Below the pieces are notes generated by a model, which saw nothing but the letters and a program-made list of their open reading frames with translations, was not told the origin of the DNA and did not search any database. A DNA stretch of 36,346 nucleotides, from positions 1-36,346 of the forward strand of contig NZ_LMUU01000032.1 of NCBI RefSeq assembly GCF_009765775.1, written 5' to 3'. The position numbers were made by a program, and so were the translations under genes. Source of the DNA: Beijerinckia sp. L45 (GTDB lineage: Bacteria; Pseudomonadota; Alphaproteobacteria; Rhizobiales; Beijerinckiaceae). Shown in pieces: positions 8,922-16,190 of the stretch (position 1 is the stretch's first letter; each line of letters starts with the position of its first letter).

Positions 8922-9527
8922 TTACCAGACAGACCCTTCGGCGCTGCGCGACACGACTTGGACGCGCACCGAGGCGGTGCCGGCGCCGATCATGCCGAGC
9001 GTGCTGGCTGCGCCGCGCGACACGTCGACGATGCGACCGCGCACGAATGGACCGCGATCGTTGACGGTCAGCACGGCCTGGCGGCCGCTGCTCAGGTTGG
9101 TGACGAGAACCCTGGTGCCGAACGGCAGTGTGCGGTGGGCGCAGGTCGCCGCGCCGACGAAGCCGCCGTTCGCGGTGCGGTGCGAGCCGCTGTAGAACGA
9201 GGCCTTGCCGGTCTGACCGCCGCCGTCGGCAAAGCTGCCGACCGGGGCATCGACGAGACGGCGCGCCAGGCGTGCGACACCATGGCGATGGGCGGCGGCA
9301 TAGAGGCCGCGATGATGGACATGGCCGGCGAACCGGGCGCGGCGCCCAAGACGGCCGGCGTGGCGCTCACCGGCGTGGACGGCTCGGAGACCGTGATGCG
9401 GCCCGATGGCGCGATGCGCGCTGGTCCGGTGACTATGGGCAAAGCGCGCGGCCGAGGCGCTGGCGTTGGAAGCAATAAATCCCGCAACGGCGAGGGCTAC
9501 GCACATAACCGTATTTCTGATAGTCAA
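8922..9527 (-). CDS. rlpA: RlpA-like septal ring protein / putative lytic transglycosylase
   Basis: This 201-residue exported protein has a C-terminal double-psi beta-barrel of the RlpA family (about 105-195): KASFYSG, RTANGG, GTRVLVTNLSSGRQAVLTVNDRGPF, then RIVDVSRGAASTLGM. RlpA proteins bind and cleave glycan strands lacking stem peptides at division sites. The N-terminus is a signal peptide (MTIRNTV, hydrophobic core, ASASA), followed by a His/Arg/Ala-rich low-complexity region to about residue 95. I start at the TTG at 9527 because it supplies an Arg-containing n-region; an ATG at 9506 would shorten the signal peptide to MCVALAV. There is no SPOR domain and no lipobox, so it is a soluble, minimal form. 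Confidence 0.85.
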   Translation of the reverse strand: MTIRNTVMCVALAVAGFIASNASASAARFAHSHRTSAHRAIGPHHGLRAVHAGERHAGRLGRRARFAGHVHHRGLYAAAHRHGVARLARRLVDAPVGSFADGGGQTGKASFYSGSHRTANGGFVGAATCAHRTLPFGTRVLVTNLSSGRQAVLTVNDRGPFVRGRIVDVSRGAASTLGMIGAGTASVRVQVVSRSAEGSVW

Positions 9528-9822
9528 CGATCTTCACATCCGAGTTGTTCTAGGGAGGCGATCCCCTATAGGCTGCCTAATGGAATGGGAAGTCTTGACT
9601 ATGATTTTTTTTTGACGCAGCCGCGAAATTGAATTGCTGCGAAAATGAGGCAAACAACACTGGCGCCTTAATTTTGCCGATGGACGAACACTTAACGAAG
9701 TAATCATTGTTCTTGGGTACGCCCGAGTTGGATTGTCGGTTGTGCGCCCCCACCGCTTACGGCGGTCCGCTCCCTCGCTGGCGCGGGTGAGGATTGCGGG
9801 CGTCTTCTCCCCCGCTTGTGGT
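9528..9822. other. Intergenic region between the RlpA-like gene and the IS left end
   Basis: This stretch holds no gene that I can support. It includes a run of nine T at about 9605-9613 close to the RlpA-like start and, toward the IS, C/G-rich sequence with CCGCTTACGGCGG. Its last ten bases, CGCTTGTGGT at 9813-9822, are the left copy of the IS target duplication. Joined to the sequence at 11281 onward, the uninterrupted site would read CTCCCCC, then the target, then a long G run, which is a hairpin-like locus. Confidence 0.6.
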
Positions 9823-11280
9823 CTAGGGGATTCACACATTCTGTAGATTTCGGCCTTGGGCTATGGCGCGGAAGTATGAGAGGCCATGGGTGAACGTAAT
9901 GGGCCCCGGCGGTTTTGATTTGGGATAGCCGTCCCATCCTCCGAGTTTCGCGATGGCCCATGCGGCCCAGGCGAGTGAGCCTGGGGGGTGATGATTTTTC
10001 TGGAGCACGGTCTTGCCCTCGAGCGTCGGGACCAGGGCTTTGAGGGTCTCGATCTCGGCGGGACTGAAGGCGATGGCGGCGTCCTGTTCCGATTGCCCGT
10101 CCCTGGCCTGCACCAATTGCATGATGAGGACCGCGGCCTGGACGGCGAGGGCGGTTAACTTGATGAGGCGTTCGGCCGTTTCTAACTGACTGTCTTCCAG
10201 GTGCAGGCCCTGCTGCTTGAGCGTGCGAAAGACCTGTTCGATGTGCCAGCGTTGGCGGTACCAATCGACGATGCGCCAAGCCATGGCCGGGTCTTCCACG
10301 CGATGGGTGGTCAGCAAACGCCAGAGGATCGGCTCGACGCCCTCGGGGGCATCGATCTCACGGACCTCGACGAGGGTCAGCGAAACGGTCTCCGGCATTC
10401 CTTTTTCGAGGGTGGCGCGCGGGCGGCGAACGTTCACCCGAGCATAGCCCGCCGTCAGCCGGGCGGTGCGCGCCAAGCGGCCTGGCCGCGCCCGCAACGT
10501 CACCGCGGCTTCTCCAGCCGGCGTCAAGGCCACGCTCGACAGCGTGCCGCCTTGGACGGCGCGGTCGTGCATCGCCCGCGTCAGCATGTGGAAGCCGGGG
10601 GCTGGGACCCGCGCCCATTTGGCGTAGATGTCGCTCTCGCGATCGCTGATCTCGGTGATCATGGCGGCGCCGGCGAGGACCGTCTTGGCCGTCTCGGCGG
10701 TGGTCAGCCAGCGCTCCGACTCCTTGTCGGCCAGCAGGCGCGCGGCGTGGGGAACACTCACCCGGCCGGCCCGTGTCCAGACCCGGCCGGCGACCAGACC
10801 CAGAATCCCCCCTGTGTCCGCGTCGAGCCCCAGCATCGCGTGGAGAAGCACGCCCCGACCGTTGCCTTTGCCGATCTCGCCCAAACCCCTTCGCCGCGTC
10901 GCCACCGTCGTGAAGGTGATCTCGCTGGTGTCCTGGATGGCCAGGATATGACGCCCCGCACAAGCCGCCGACGCGTCAAGGCCCCAGCCTTCGATCAAGG
11001 CCTCGGCCGTCACCCGAGGATTGGCGAGAAATCGGGAGAAGCCGACGATCCCGCGCCGATGTCCGCCCGCCAGACGACGGAGGCACACGCTCGCGCATGC
11101 CACCATCCGTGCCACGATCTGGACCCCCTTTTTTTAAGCCGTTCGTCACCGAACGTCACACCCGAGCCAGACATCGACATCCCCGCATCCTCTGCCTGAT
11201 ACAGACAGATCACGGATCACCCGAACACACTCACTCACGTTCGAGTCATCGCCGGTGCCAACGATGTGTGCATCCCCTAG
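9823..11280 (-). mobile_element. Complete IS4-family insertion sequence, 1458 bp, with 10-bp target duplication
   Basis: The ends are inverted repeats: the left end reads CTAGGGGATTCACACAT (9823-9839), and the right end (11264-11280), read on the other strand, is CTAGGGGATGCACACAT, so 16 of 17 bases match. The element is flanked by a perfect direct repeat CGCTTGTGGT at 9813-9822 and 11281-11290. IS4-family elements usually make 9-12 bp duplications, so this fits. The transposase stop codon lies inside the left repeat. Intact ends and an undiverged duplication indicate a fairly recent insertion. It landed between the RlpA-like gene and pepF without interrupting either, although it may separate pepF from upstream promoter sequence. 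Confidence 0.95.
9832..11180 (-). CDS. IS4-family transposase, two frames joined by a -1 frameshift
   Basis: The main frame (9832-11115) encodes a DDE transposase of the Tn5/IS4 type: D62 in LAIQDTSEITF, D158 in ISDRESDIY, and the exact YREK signature Y286-R289-E293-K300 in YRQRWHIEQVFRTLK. Its N-terminus is missing in that frame, because a TAA stops it just upstream. The missing piece (MSMSGSGVTFGDERLKK, matching the FGD-RL start of this family) is in the neighbouring frame from the ATG at 11180, which has GAGG upstream. The two frames meet at a run of seven A (coding strand; T7 at 11129-11135) followed by five G. A -1 slip there gives a continuous protein of about 449 residues reading KKKGVQIVARMVA through the joint. 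This is either programmed frameshifting or a disabling indel. Confidence 0.85.
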
Positions 11281-11402
11281 CGCTTGTGGTGGGGGGGGGA
11301 ACGAAGCGAAGCATTGTGGAAGAGCCTCCCGCGTGCCCACCTTGATCCCCCCACCCCCACCGGCTACCACAGCGCCTTCCCTCGATGAGCGCAGGTATCG
11401 CC

Positions 11403-13226
11403 ATGACATTGCTCTCCGCCGCAGACGCCGCGGCCCGCGTCGACCCGGCCCTCGGCCCCCTGCCGGAGTGGAATCTCGGCGATCTCTATCCCTCCATGGA
11501 GTCCGACGCCTTCGCTCGCGACTTGCGGGAGGCGCTCCACGCCTGCCAAGCTTTCACCGCCGACTACAAGGGCCGGCTCGAAGCCTTGGCACGCGACACG
11601 TCGGACGAAGGGCTGATCGAAGCCGTCCGCCGCTACGAGGCGATCGACGACACGCTCGGGCGCATCATGTCCTACGCCGGGCTGATCTATGCCGGCGACA
11701 CCACCGATCCGACGCGCGCCAAATTCTACGGCGACACCCAGGACAAGATCACCACCGCCTCGACGGACCTGCTGTTCTTCCAGCTCGAGCTCAATCGCAT
11801 CGACGATGCCGTGCTCGATGCCGCGATGGCGCAGGGCCCGCTCGCCCATTACCGCCCCTGGCTCGACGACATCCGCAAGGACAAGCCGCACCAGCTCGAC
11901 GACAAGCTCGAACAGCTGTTTCTGGAAAAAGCCGCCACCGGGCACAGCGCCTGGAACCGGCTGTTCGACGAGACGATGGCGGGCCTGCGCTTCGACGTCG
12001 ACGGCGAGGCGCTGTCGCTCGAACCGGTCCTGTCGATGCTGACCGATCCGGTGCCCGAAACACGCAAGACCGCCGCCGACGCGCTTGCCGTCGGTTTGAA
12101 GGCCAACATGCGGACTTTCGCGCTGATCACCAACACGTTGGCCAAGGACAAGGAGATCGCCGACCGCTGGCGCGGCTATACGGATGTCGCGGACTCCCGT
12201 CATCTCGCCAACCGCGTCGAGCGCGAGGTCGTCGACGCGCTGGTCGCCGCCGTGCATTCCGCCTATCCCCGGCTGTCGCACCGCTATTACAAGCTGAAGG
12301 CCAAATGGTTTGGCGTCGAAGCGATGCCGCACTGGGACCGCAACGCGCCGCTGCCCAACGTGCCGACGCGCATCGTCGGCTGGGAAGAGGCCCGCGCCAC
12401 CGTGCTCGACGCCTATCGCGGGTTTTCGCCCCGCATGGCCGGCATCGCGCAAAAATTCTTCGACGACCGCTGGATCGACGCGCCGGTGCGCCCGGGCAAG
12501 GCGCCCGGCGCCTTCGCCCATCCGACGGTGCCCTCGGCGCACCCCTATGTCCTGCTGAACTACCAGGGCAAGCCGCGCGACGTGATGACGCTCGCCCACG
12601 AGCTCGGCCACGGCGTGCACCAGGTGCTGGCCGGGCCCAACGGCGCGCTGATGGCGCCGACGCCGCTGACGCTCGCCGAAACCGCCAGCGTGTTCGGCGA
12701 AATGCTGACCTTCCGGGCCCTGCTCGCCAAGACCACCACCAAGGACGAGCGCCGCGCGCTGCTGTCGGGCAAGGTCGAGGACATGATCAACACGGTGGTC
12801 CGCCAGATCGCTTTCTATACGTTCGAGCGCAAACTTCACACGGCGCGCCGCGAAGGCGAACTCACGGCGGACCAGATCTCGGACATCTGGATGAGCGTGC
12901 AGGCGGAAAGCCTCGGCCCGGCGATCCAGCTGATGCCGGGCTACGAGACCTACTGGGCCTACATCCCGCACTTCATCCACTCGCCGTTCTACGTCTACGC
13001 CTATGCCTTCGGCGACTGCCTGGTGAACTCGCTCTACGGCGTCTTCGAGCGCGCCCAGGACGGCTTCGCCGAGCGCTACCTCGCGATGCTCGCGGCCGGA
13101 GGCACCAAGCACCACTCCGAACTGCTCAGACCCTTCGGGCTCGACGCAACGGACCCGGCGTTCTGGCAGATCGGGCTGGGCATGATCGAGGGGATGATCG
13201 GCGAGTTGGAGGCGATGGAGGGGTAG
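11403..13226 (+). CDS. pepF: M3 family oligoendopeptidase F
   Basis: This is a 607-residue cytoplasmic zinc metallopeptidase that cleaves short peptides. The M3 zinc site is explicit: HELGH with H399, E400 and H403, and third ligand E426 in ETASVFGE. The N-terminal half is the helical oligoendopeptidase domain (PEWNLGDLYPSMESDAF is the usual opening). AYAFGDCLVNSLYGVF and PYVLLNYQGKPRDVMTLAHE are typical of the PepF group. The ATG at 11403 has AGG seven bases upstream; an in-frame ATG at 11385 has no ribosome site. The IS right end lies 122 bp before the start, so the promoter is either in that strip or was displaced. The length is normal for the family. Confidence 0.95.
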   Translation: MTLLSAADAAARVDPALGPLPEWNLGDLYPSMESDAFARDLREALHACQAFTADYKGRLEALARDTSDEGLIEAVRRYEAIDDTLGRIMSYAGLIYAGDTTDPTRAKFYGDTQDKITTASTDLLFFQLELNRIDDAVLDAAMAQGPLAHYRPWLDDIRKDKPHQLDDKLEQLFLEKAATGHSAWNRLFDETMAGLRFDVDGEALSLEPVLSMLTDPVPETRKTAADALAVGLKANMRTFALITNTLAKDKEIADRWRGYTDVADSRHLANRVEREVVDALVAAVHSAYPRLSHRYYKLKAKWFGVEAMPHWDRNAPLPNVPTRIVGWEEARATVLDAYRGFSPRMAGIAQKFFDDRWIDAPVRPGKAPGAFAHPTVPSAHPYVLLNYQGKPRDVMTLAHELGHGVHQVLAGPNGALMAPTPLTLAETASVFGEMLTFRALLAKTTTKDERRALLSGKVEDMINTVVRQIAFYTFERKLHTARREGELTADQISDIWMSVQAESLGPAIQLMPGYETYWAYIPHFIHSPFYVYAYAFGDCLVNSLYGVFERAQDGFAERYLAMLAAGGTKHHSELLRPFGLDATDPAFWQIGLGMIEGMIGELEAMEG

Positions 13227-13320
13227 CGTGTTCGGGCGCCTTCCATATCTTCCTGCAGTGTGCCGTCGGCATAAGCCCCGGATCTGACGGCGTCTGGTCG
13301 GTCGCGCTCGTCCGGCATCG

Positions 13321-13653
13321 TCAATTCGCGCTCGACCCTGTCTTGCAAGACAGGACGCGACGCCGCGACCGAATCCCAGACAGAGATGGCCGCGACGCCT
13401 TCGTAATCGTGCCGATAGACGTTGCCCGCGCCCGCCATCTTTTTCCAAGGCACACTGGGATGACGCGCGCTTTGAGCGCGTCTGGTAAGCGGCGCGAGGC
13501 CTCGGAAATAATTTCAAGGCATCGTACGACCGAATAAACCGTCTTTTTATCTTCGACGAAACTCTGTTCGTCGAACCCCTGCGTAAATTCCTTCACCAGC
13601 TCGATATGATCTTTGATGTCCAACAAGGCCCGGCGCGGGTCCTTAGAAGGCAT
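13321..13653 (-). pseudogene. hepT: HepT-like HEPN/DUF86 toxin gene, inactivated by a 2-bp insertion
   Basis: The first part encodes a HEPN (DUF86) protein: MPSKDPRRALLDIKDHIELV, then YSVVRCLEIISEASRRLPDALKAR. The frame then turns into Arg/Ser-rich nonsense. Deleting two bases (AC at 13463-13464 on the plus strand, beside a GCGCGC run) restores HPSVPWKKMAGAGNVYRHDYEGVAAISVWDSV, the expected HEPN continuation. The lesion is therefore a +2 insertion, probably dinucleotide-repeat slippage. In the restored frame there is no stop near the normal end, suggesting further 3-prime decay next to pepF. The start at 13653 overlaps the end of the nucleotidyltransferase gene, as in an intact module. HepT proteins are RNases or tRNA-targeting toxins; this one is probably inactive. 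Confidence 0.8.
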
Positions 13654-13939
13654 AGATTGCATCCTTGGCAGCGTCTTCCGCGACACGCGGCTTCAGGTTT
13701 CTGAGGCTGACGACATCGGTCTTGATCGTGAAAAAGTCCGAGATGAAGTCTTTCAGCCCGACATATTCGTAAATCGTCATGCGGAGGGCCGGGTCGACCT
13801 CGATGAGAATGTCGGTGTCGCTTTCAGGCGTCTCGTCGCCCCGCGCCCGCGACCCGAACAGGGCCGCATGCAGCACGCCCCGCTCCCGCAGGGCCGGTTC
13901 GATCTCTTTCAGGCGGTCAAGAATGTCCTGGCGCGTCAT
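13643..13939 (-). CDS. mntA: MntA-like minimal nucleotidyltransferase antitoxin (module 1)
   Basis: This 98-residue protein of the minimal nucleotidyltransferase fold has G29-S30 in FGSRARG and the metal-binding pair D41/D43 in SDTDILIEV. In characterised MntA-HepT pairs the MntA protein adds AMP units to a tyrosine of the HEPN toxin and thereby silences it. The ATG at 13939 (MTRQDILDRL) is preferred to a start 14 codons upstream that adds unrelated sequence. Its 3-prime end overlaps the start of the DUF86 gene, showing translational coupling. The partner toxin is frameshifted while this gene is intact, so it may be a leftover antitoxin or could act on the toxin of the adjacent module (inference). 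Confidence 0.85.
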   Translation of the reverse strand: MTRQDILDRLKEIEPALRERGVLHAALFGSRARGDETPESDTDILIEVDPALRMTIYEYVGLKDFISDFFTIKTDVVSLRNLKPRVAEDAAKDAIYAF

Positions 13940-14065
13940 GGCGGCAAAATACCATTGTCGCGACGACGCTACCACTGTCATCCTGGGCTGGCCGCAGCCC
14001 GGATGATAGCGTGGTCTCGCACGTGCCTTCCCGCTTTATATATACCTGCGGAAAGCGAGCCGACC
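13940..14065. promoter_or_regulatory. Shared divergent promoter region of two MntA/HepT modules
   Basis: These 126 bp separate two head-to-head nucleotidyltransferase genes and must hold both promoters. A TTTATATATA block at about 14035-14044 could be a -10 for the plus-strand module. CTGGGCTGGCCGCAGCCCGG near 13983-14002 is a hairpin-forming dyad that might be a shared operator. No transcription factor is encoded nearby other than the toxin-antitoxin proteins themselves. Confidence 0.4.
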
Positions 14066-14377
14066 ATGCACCCAGCGATCCGAGAGAAACGCGACGAAAT
14101 CGTTTTAGCGTGCCGACGCTTCAACGTGGCGCGGCTTGACCTTTTCGGCTCCGGAGCCAGGAACGACGATTTCGACATCGCGGCGAGCGACGCTGATTTC
14201 CTGGTCGCATTTCCGCCCGGCACGGCCGCAGGCGCGTATGTCGATCTCAAGGAAACCTTCGAGCAGATCCTGGGCCGCCGCGTCGATCTTGTGGATCGTC
14301 AGGCTATCGAGACCAGCCGCAACTATATCCGCCGGCGTCACATCCTGTCGCAGGCCGAGCCGTTCTATGTGGCGTGA
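14066..14377 (+). CDS. mntA: MntA-like nucleotidyltransferase antitoxin (module 2)
   Basis: This 103-residue minimal nucleotidyltransferase starts at the ATG at 14066 (MHPAIREKRDEIV), after a GGAAAGCGAG ribosome-site region. It has the GSG at 28-30 in LFGSGARN and the metal-binding D42/D44 in SDADFLV. The motif is slightly atypical, because the common GS-xARG is GSGARN here. The stop overlaps the next gene by 11 bp, typical of MntA-HepT operons. It is divergent from module 1 and clearly different in sequence, so the two modules look like independent acquisitions rather than a tandem duplication. It is expected to neutralise the downstream HEPN protein by AMPylation. Confidence 0.85.
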   Translation: MHPAIREKRDEIVLACRRFNVARLDLFGSGARNDDFDIAASDADFLVAFPPGTAAGAYVDLKETFEQILGRRVDLVDRQAIETSRNYIRRRHILSQAEPFYVA

Positions 14378-14705
14378 CGACGCCCTTTTGCTCGACATCG
14401 TCATGGCTGCATCAGACGCGCGAGCGTTCGTGCGCAACCTCGATTTCGAGGCGTTTCTAAACAGCAGGCTCCATCAGAACGCGGTCATCCGGTCGCTGGA
14501 AGTCATCGGCGAAGCTGCAGGTAAGCTGACAGCAGAATTCAAGGATATTCATCCGAGTCTTCCGTGGCGCGACATGATCAACATGCGTCATCGCCTCATC
14601 CATGCTTATGGCGACGTCAGCCTCGATGTTGTCTGGGACATCATCCAAAACGATCTTCCGTCGCTCATAGCCACGCTTAAGCCACTGATCCCACCAGACA
14701 TCTAA
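14367..14705 (+). CDS. hepT: HepT-like HEPN/DUF86 toxin (module 2, intact)
   Basis: This 112-residue HEPN-domain protein starts at the ATG at 14367, overlapping the upstream nucleotidyltransferase gene by 11 bp. The RX4HXY motif that defines HepT active sites is present: R74, H79 and Y81 in MRHRLIHAYGDV. In studied HepT toxins the Arg and His form the RNase site and the Tyr is the residue AMPylated by MntA. The helical body (FEAFLNSRLHQNAVIRSLEVIGEAAGKL) and the tail VVWDIIQNDLPSLIATL are classic for DUF86. The module appears complete and likely functional, unlike the one on the opposite strand. Confidence 0.88.
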   Translation: MWRDDALLLDIVMAASDARAFVRNLDFEAFLNSRLHQNAVIRSLEVIGEAAGKLTAEFKDIHPSLPWRDMINMRHRLIHAYGDVSLDVVWDIIQNDLPSLIATLKPLIPPDI

Positions 14706-14861
14706 ATCTGGCTTCGCGCGTGCGCGCTGAACGTTGGCAGTCCGGGAACGCGCGGTCCGAGCACTCCCGTCGCCCCCTCCCGCTCTTGCCCCGCCTTAAT
14801 CCTCTGCTAACCTCTCGCCATCGCCGCCGCCCGGCTGCGGTCGCGAGGGTGCCAAAGGCTG

Positions 14862-16019
14862 ATGACCGACGAGACGCTCGGATACTTCGCCCAAAAAGCC
14901 GCGTTCAACGCGCGCCAGGGCTACCGCATCGACTACAAATATCTCGCCATGGCCTACGGCATCGAGATCGCCGTGGTGGCGACGTCGCTCGCCTCGGCGT
15001 GGTTCTTCGCCAAGCTCTATGGCCATGGCGACGGCACCACCATGGCGATGATGATGCTGGCGCCGATCGCCTATGCCGGGATCGAGATCGCCCGGGTGCC
15101 GCTGGCGCTCGCGATGCGCACGCAGCCGAACTGGTTCTGGAAGCTCGTCTTCGCGGTGATGGTGCTCTGCGCCGTGGCGGTCAGCGTCAAATCGCTCTCC
15201 CAACTCGGCGAAGTCATGTTTCGCCCGCGCCTCATCGACGTCACCCACGCCACCACCGAACTCAAGGACGCGCAGAGCGCACAGGCGACCTACGCCGCCA
15301 AAATCAAGGGCGCGGACGCCGTCGTCGCGCAGCGCACCAGCGAACTCACCGATGCGGAAGCGCGCCTCAAGGCGGTGAACTCCGAGCTCGGCGCCCTGCC
15401 CGCCGACAAATGCGCGCGCGTCTGGCACACCAACCGCAACGGCCAGCGCTATTCTACGCAGGAATGCCACGCCGACGCGCGTCAAGGCGTGATGGCGGCC
15501 AACCTCGTCGATGCGCAAAAAGCGCGGGGCGACGCGTCGGAAAAACTCGATGCGGCACGCGCCGCTCGCGACACGCTCGACGCAGGCCCCACCGACAAGC
15601 AGGTTGGCGCGCTCGAACTGGCGCGCCGCGACGCCGTCCAGAACTCGCAGCTGCATTCCTTCACCGGCATGTTTTTCGGCAAGGATCCGACCGAGGTCAC
15701 CGAAGCCGAGCTGCACAGTTTTCTGCGCCTGTTCGTCTTTTTTCCCGCGATCTTCGCCGCGCTGGCGGCGACCGCCCTGGCGTTGGCCTCGGTGACGCCG
15801 CTGCGGCAGGAGCCGGAGCCCGTCGACCTCGACACCGCCGCCGCCGCGACTTTTTTGCTCGACCCGATGGCCGACGCGATCAAGAGGGACGTGCTCGCCG
15901 CCACGCTCGAAGAGCTCGCCCGGCAGAAGGCGGCCGATGTCGCGGCCGAGGTAAAACCCGTCGAGCCAAAGGTCGGGCCGATGCGCCCCACCGTGGTTCC
16001 ACCGTCGGCGGTGGCCTGA
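14862..16019 (+). CDS. Membrane protein with long coiled coil, function unknown
   Basis: I do not recognise a family for these 385 residues. Three hydrophobic helices lie at about 30-51, 59-82 and 91-110. A long charged, heptad-like helical region follows (about 128-178 and 205-260), interrupted by a small segment with two cysteines, C184 and C202 (DKCARVWHTNRNGQRYSTQECH). A fourth helix is at about 288-311, then an acidic and Ala/Pro/Val-rich tail. The ATG at 14862 has AAAGG upstream. An even number of helices would put the N- and C-termini on the same side and the coiled coil on the other, where the cysteines could form a disulfide. It is followed by the 223-residue gene after a palindromic repeat. 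A role in envelope or stress defence is possible but unsupported. Confidence 0.7.
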   Translation: MTDETLGYFAQKAAFNARQGYRIDYKYLAMAYGIEIAVVATSLASAWFFAKLYGHGDGTTMAMMMLAPIAYAGIEIARVPLALAMRTQPNWFWKLVFAVMVLCAVAVSVKSLSQLGEVMFRPRLIDVTHATTELKDAQSAQATYAAKIKGADAVVAQRTSELTDAEARLKAVNSELGALPADKCARVWHTNRNGQRYSTQECHADARQGVMAANLVDAQKARGDASEKLDAARAARDTLDAGPTDKQVGALELARRDAVQNSQLHSFTGMFFGKDPTEVTEAELHSFLRLFVFFPAIFAALAATALALASVTPLRQEPEPVDLDTAAAATFLLDPMADAIKRDVLAATLEELARQKAADVAAEVKPVEPKVGPMRPTVVPPSAVA

Positions 16020-16058
16020 AGCGATGGCCGCGATCTACATAAGGCGCCGCGACACGTT

Positions 16059-16166
16059 CCCTTCCCCCTTGTGGGGAAGGGTTAGGGATGGGGGTCACCT
16101 TCTGGCTCAAGGCGGAAGAACACGCAGAACCCCCACTCCCAACCTCTCCCCACAAGGGGGAGAGGA
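16059..16166. repeat. C/G-rich long inverted repeat, copy A
   Basis: Each end is itself a hairpin: CCTTCCCCCTTGTGGGGAAGG on the left and CCTCTCCCCACAAGGGGG on the right. The inner flanks GGATGGGGGT and ACCCCCACTCC are complementary as well. The whole thus forms an imperfect palindrome of about 108 bp with an unpaired centre. The same design is at 22548-22658. It separates the two unknown genes that would otherwise sit as an operon. This looks like a small palindromic mobile repeat of the kind frequent in Hyphomicrobiales intergenic regions. Confidence 0.75.
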
Positions 16167-16190
16167 GCACATCGGGGCAGGTGGCGCCCC

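Noticed and set aside
10201-11199. 332-codon plus-strand frame inside the IS
   Set aside because: It is the antisense of the transposase; no accessory gene is needed in a 1458-bp IS4-type element.
13337-13354. 18-bp perfect palindrome CCTGTCTTGCAAGACAGG downstream of pepF, considered as a terminator
   Set aside because: It has no T run on either side and lies within the decayed toxin gene; chance or a remnant is more likely.
11255-13537. 760- and 717-codon open frames overlapping pepF on both strands
   Set aside because: Both have shadow composition (Arg-rich) and no recognisable domains, while the pepF frame carries the complete M3 zinc site.
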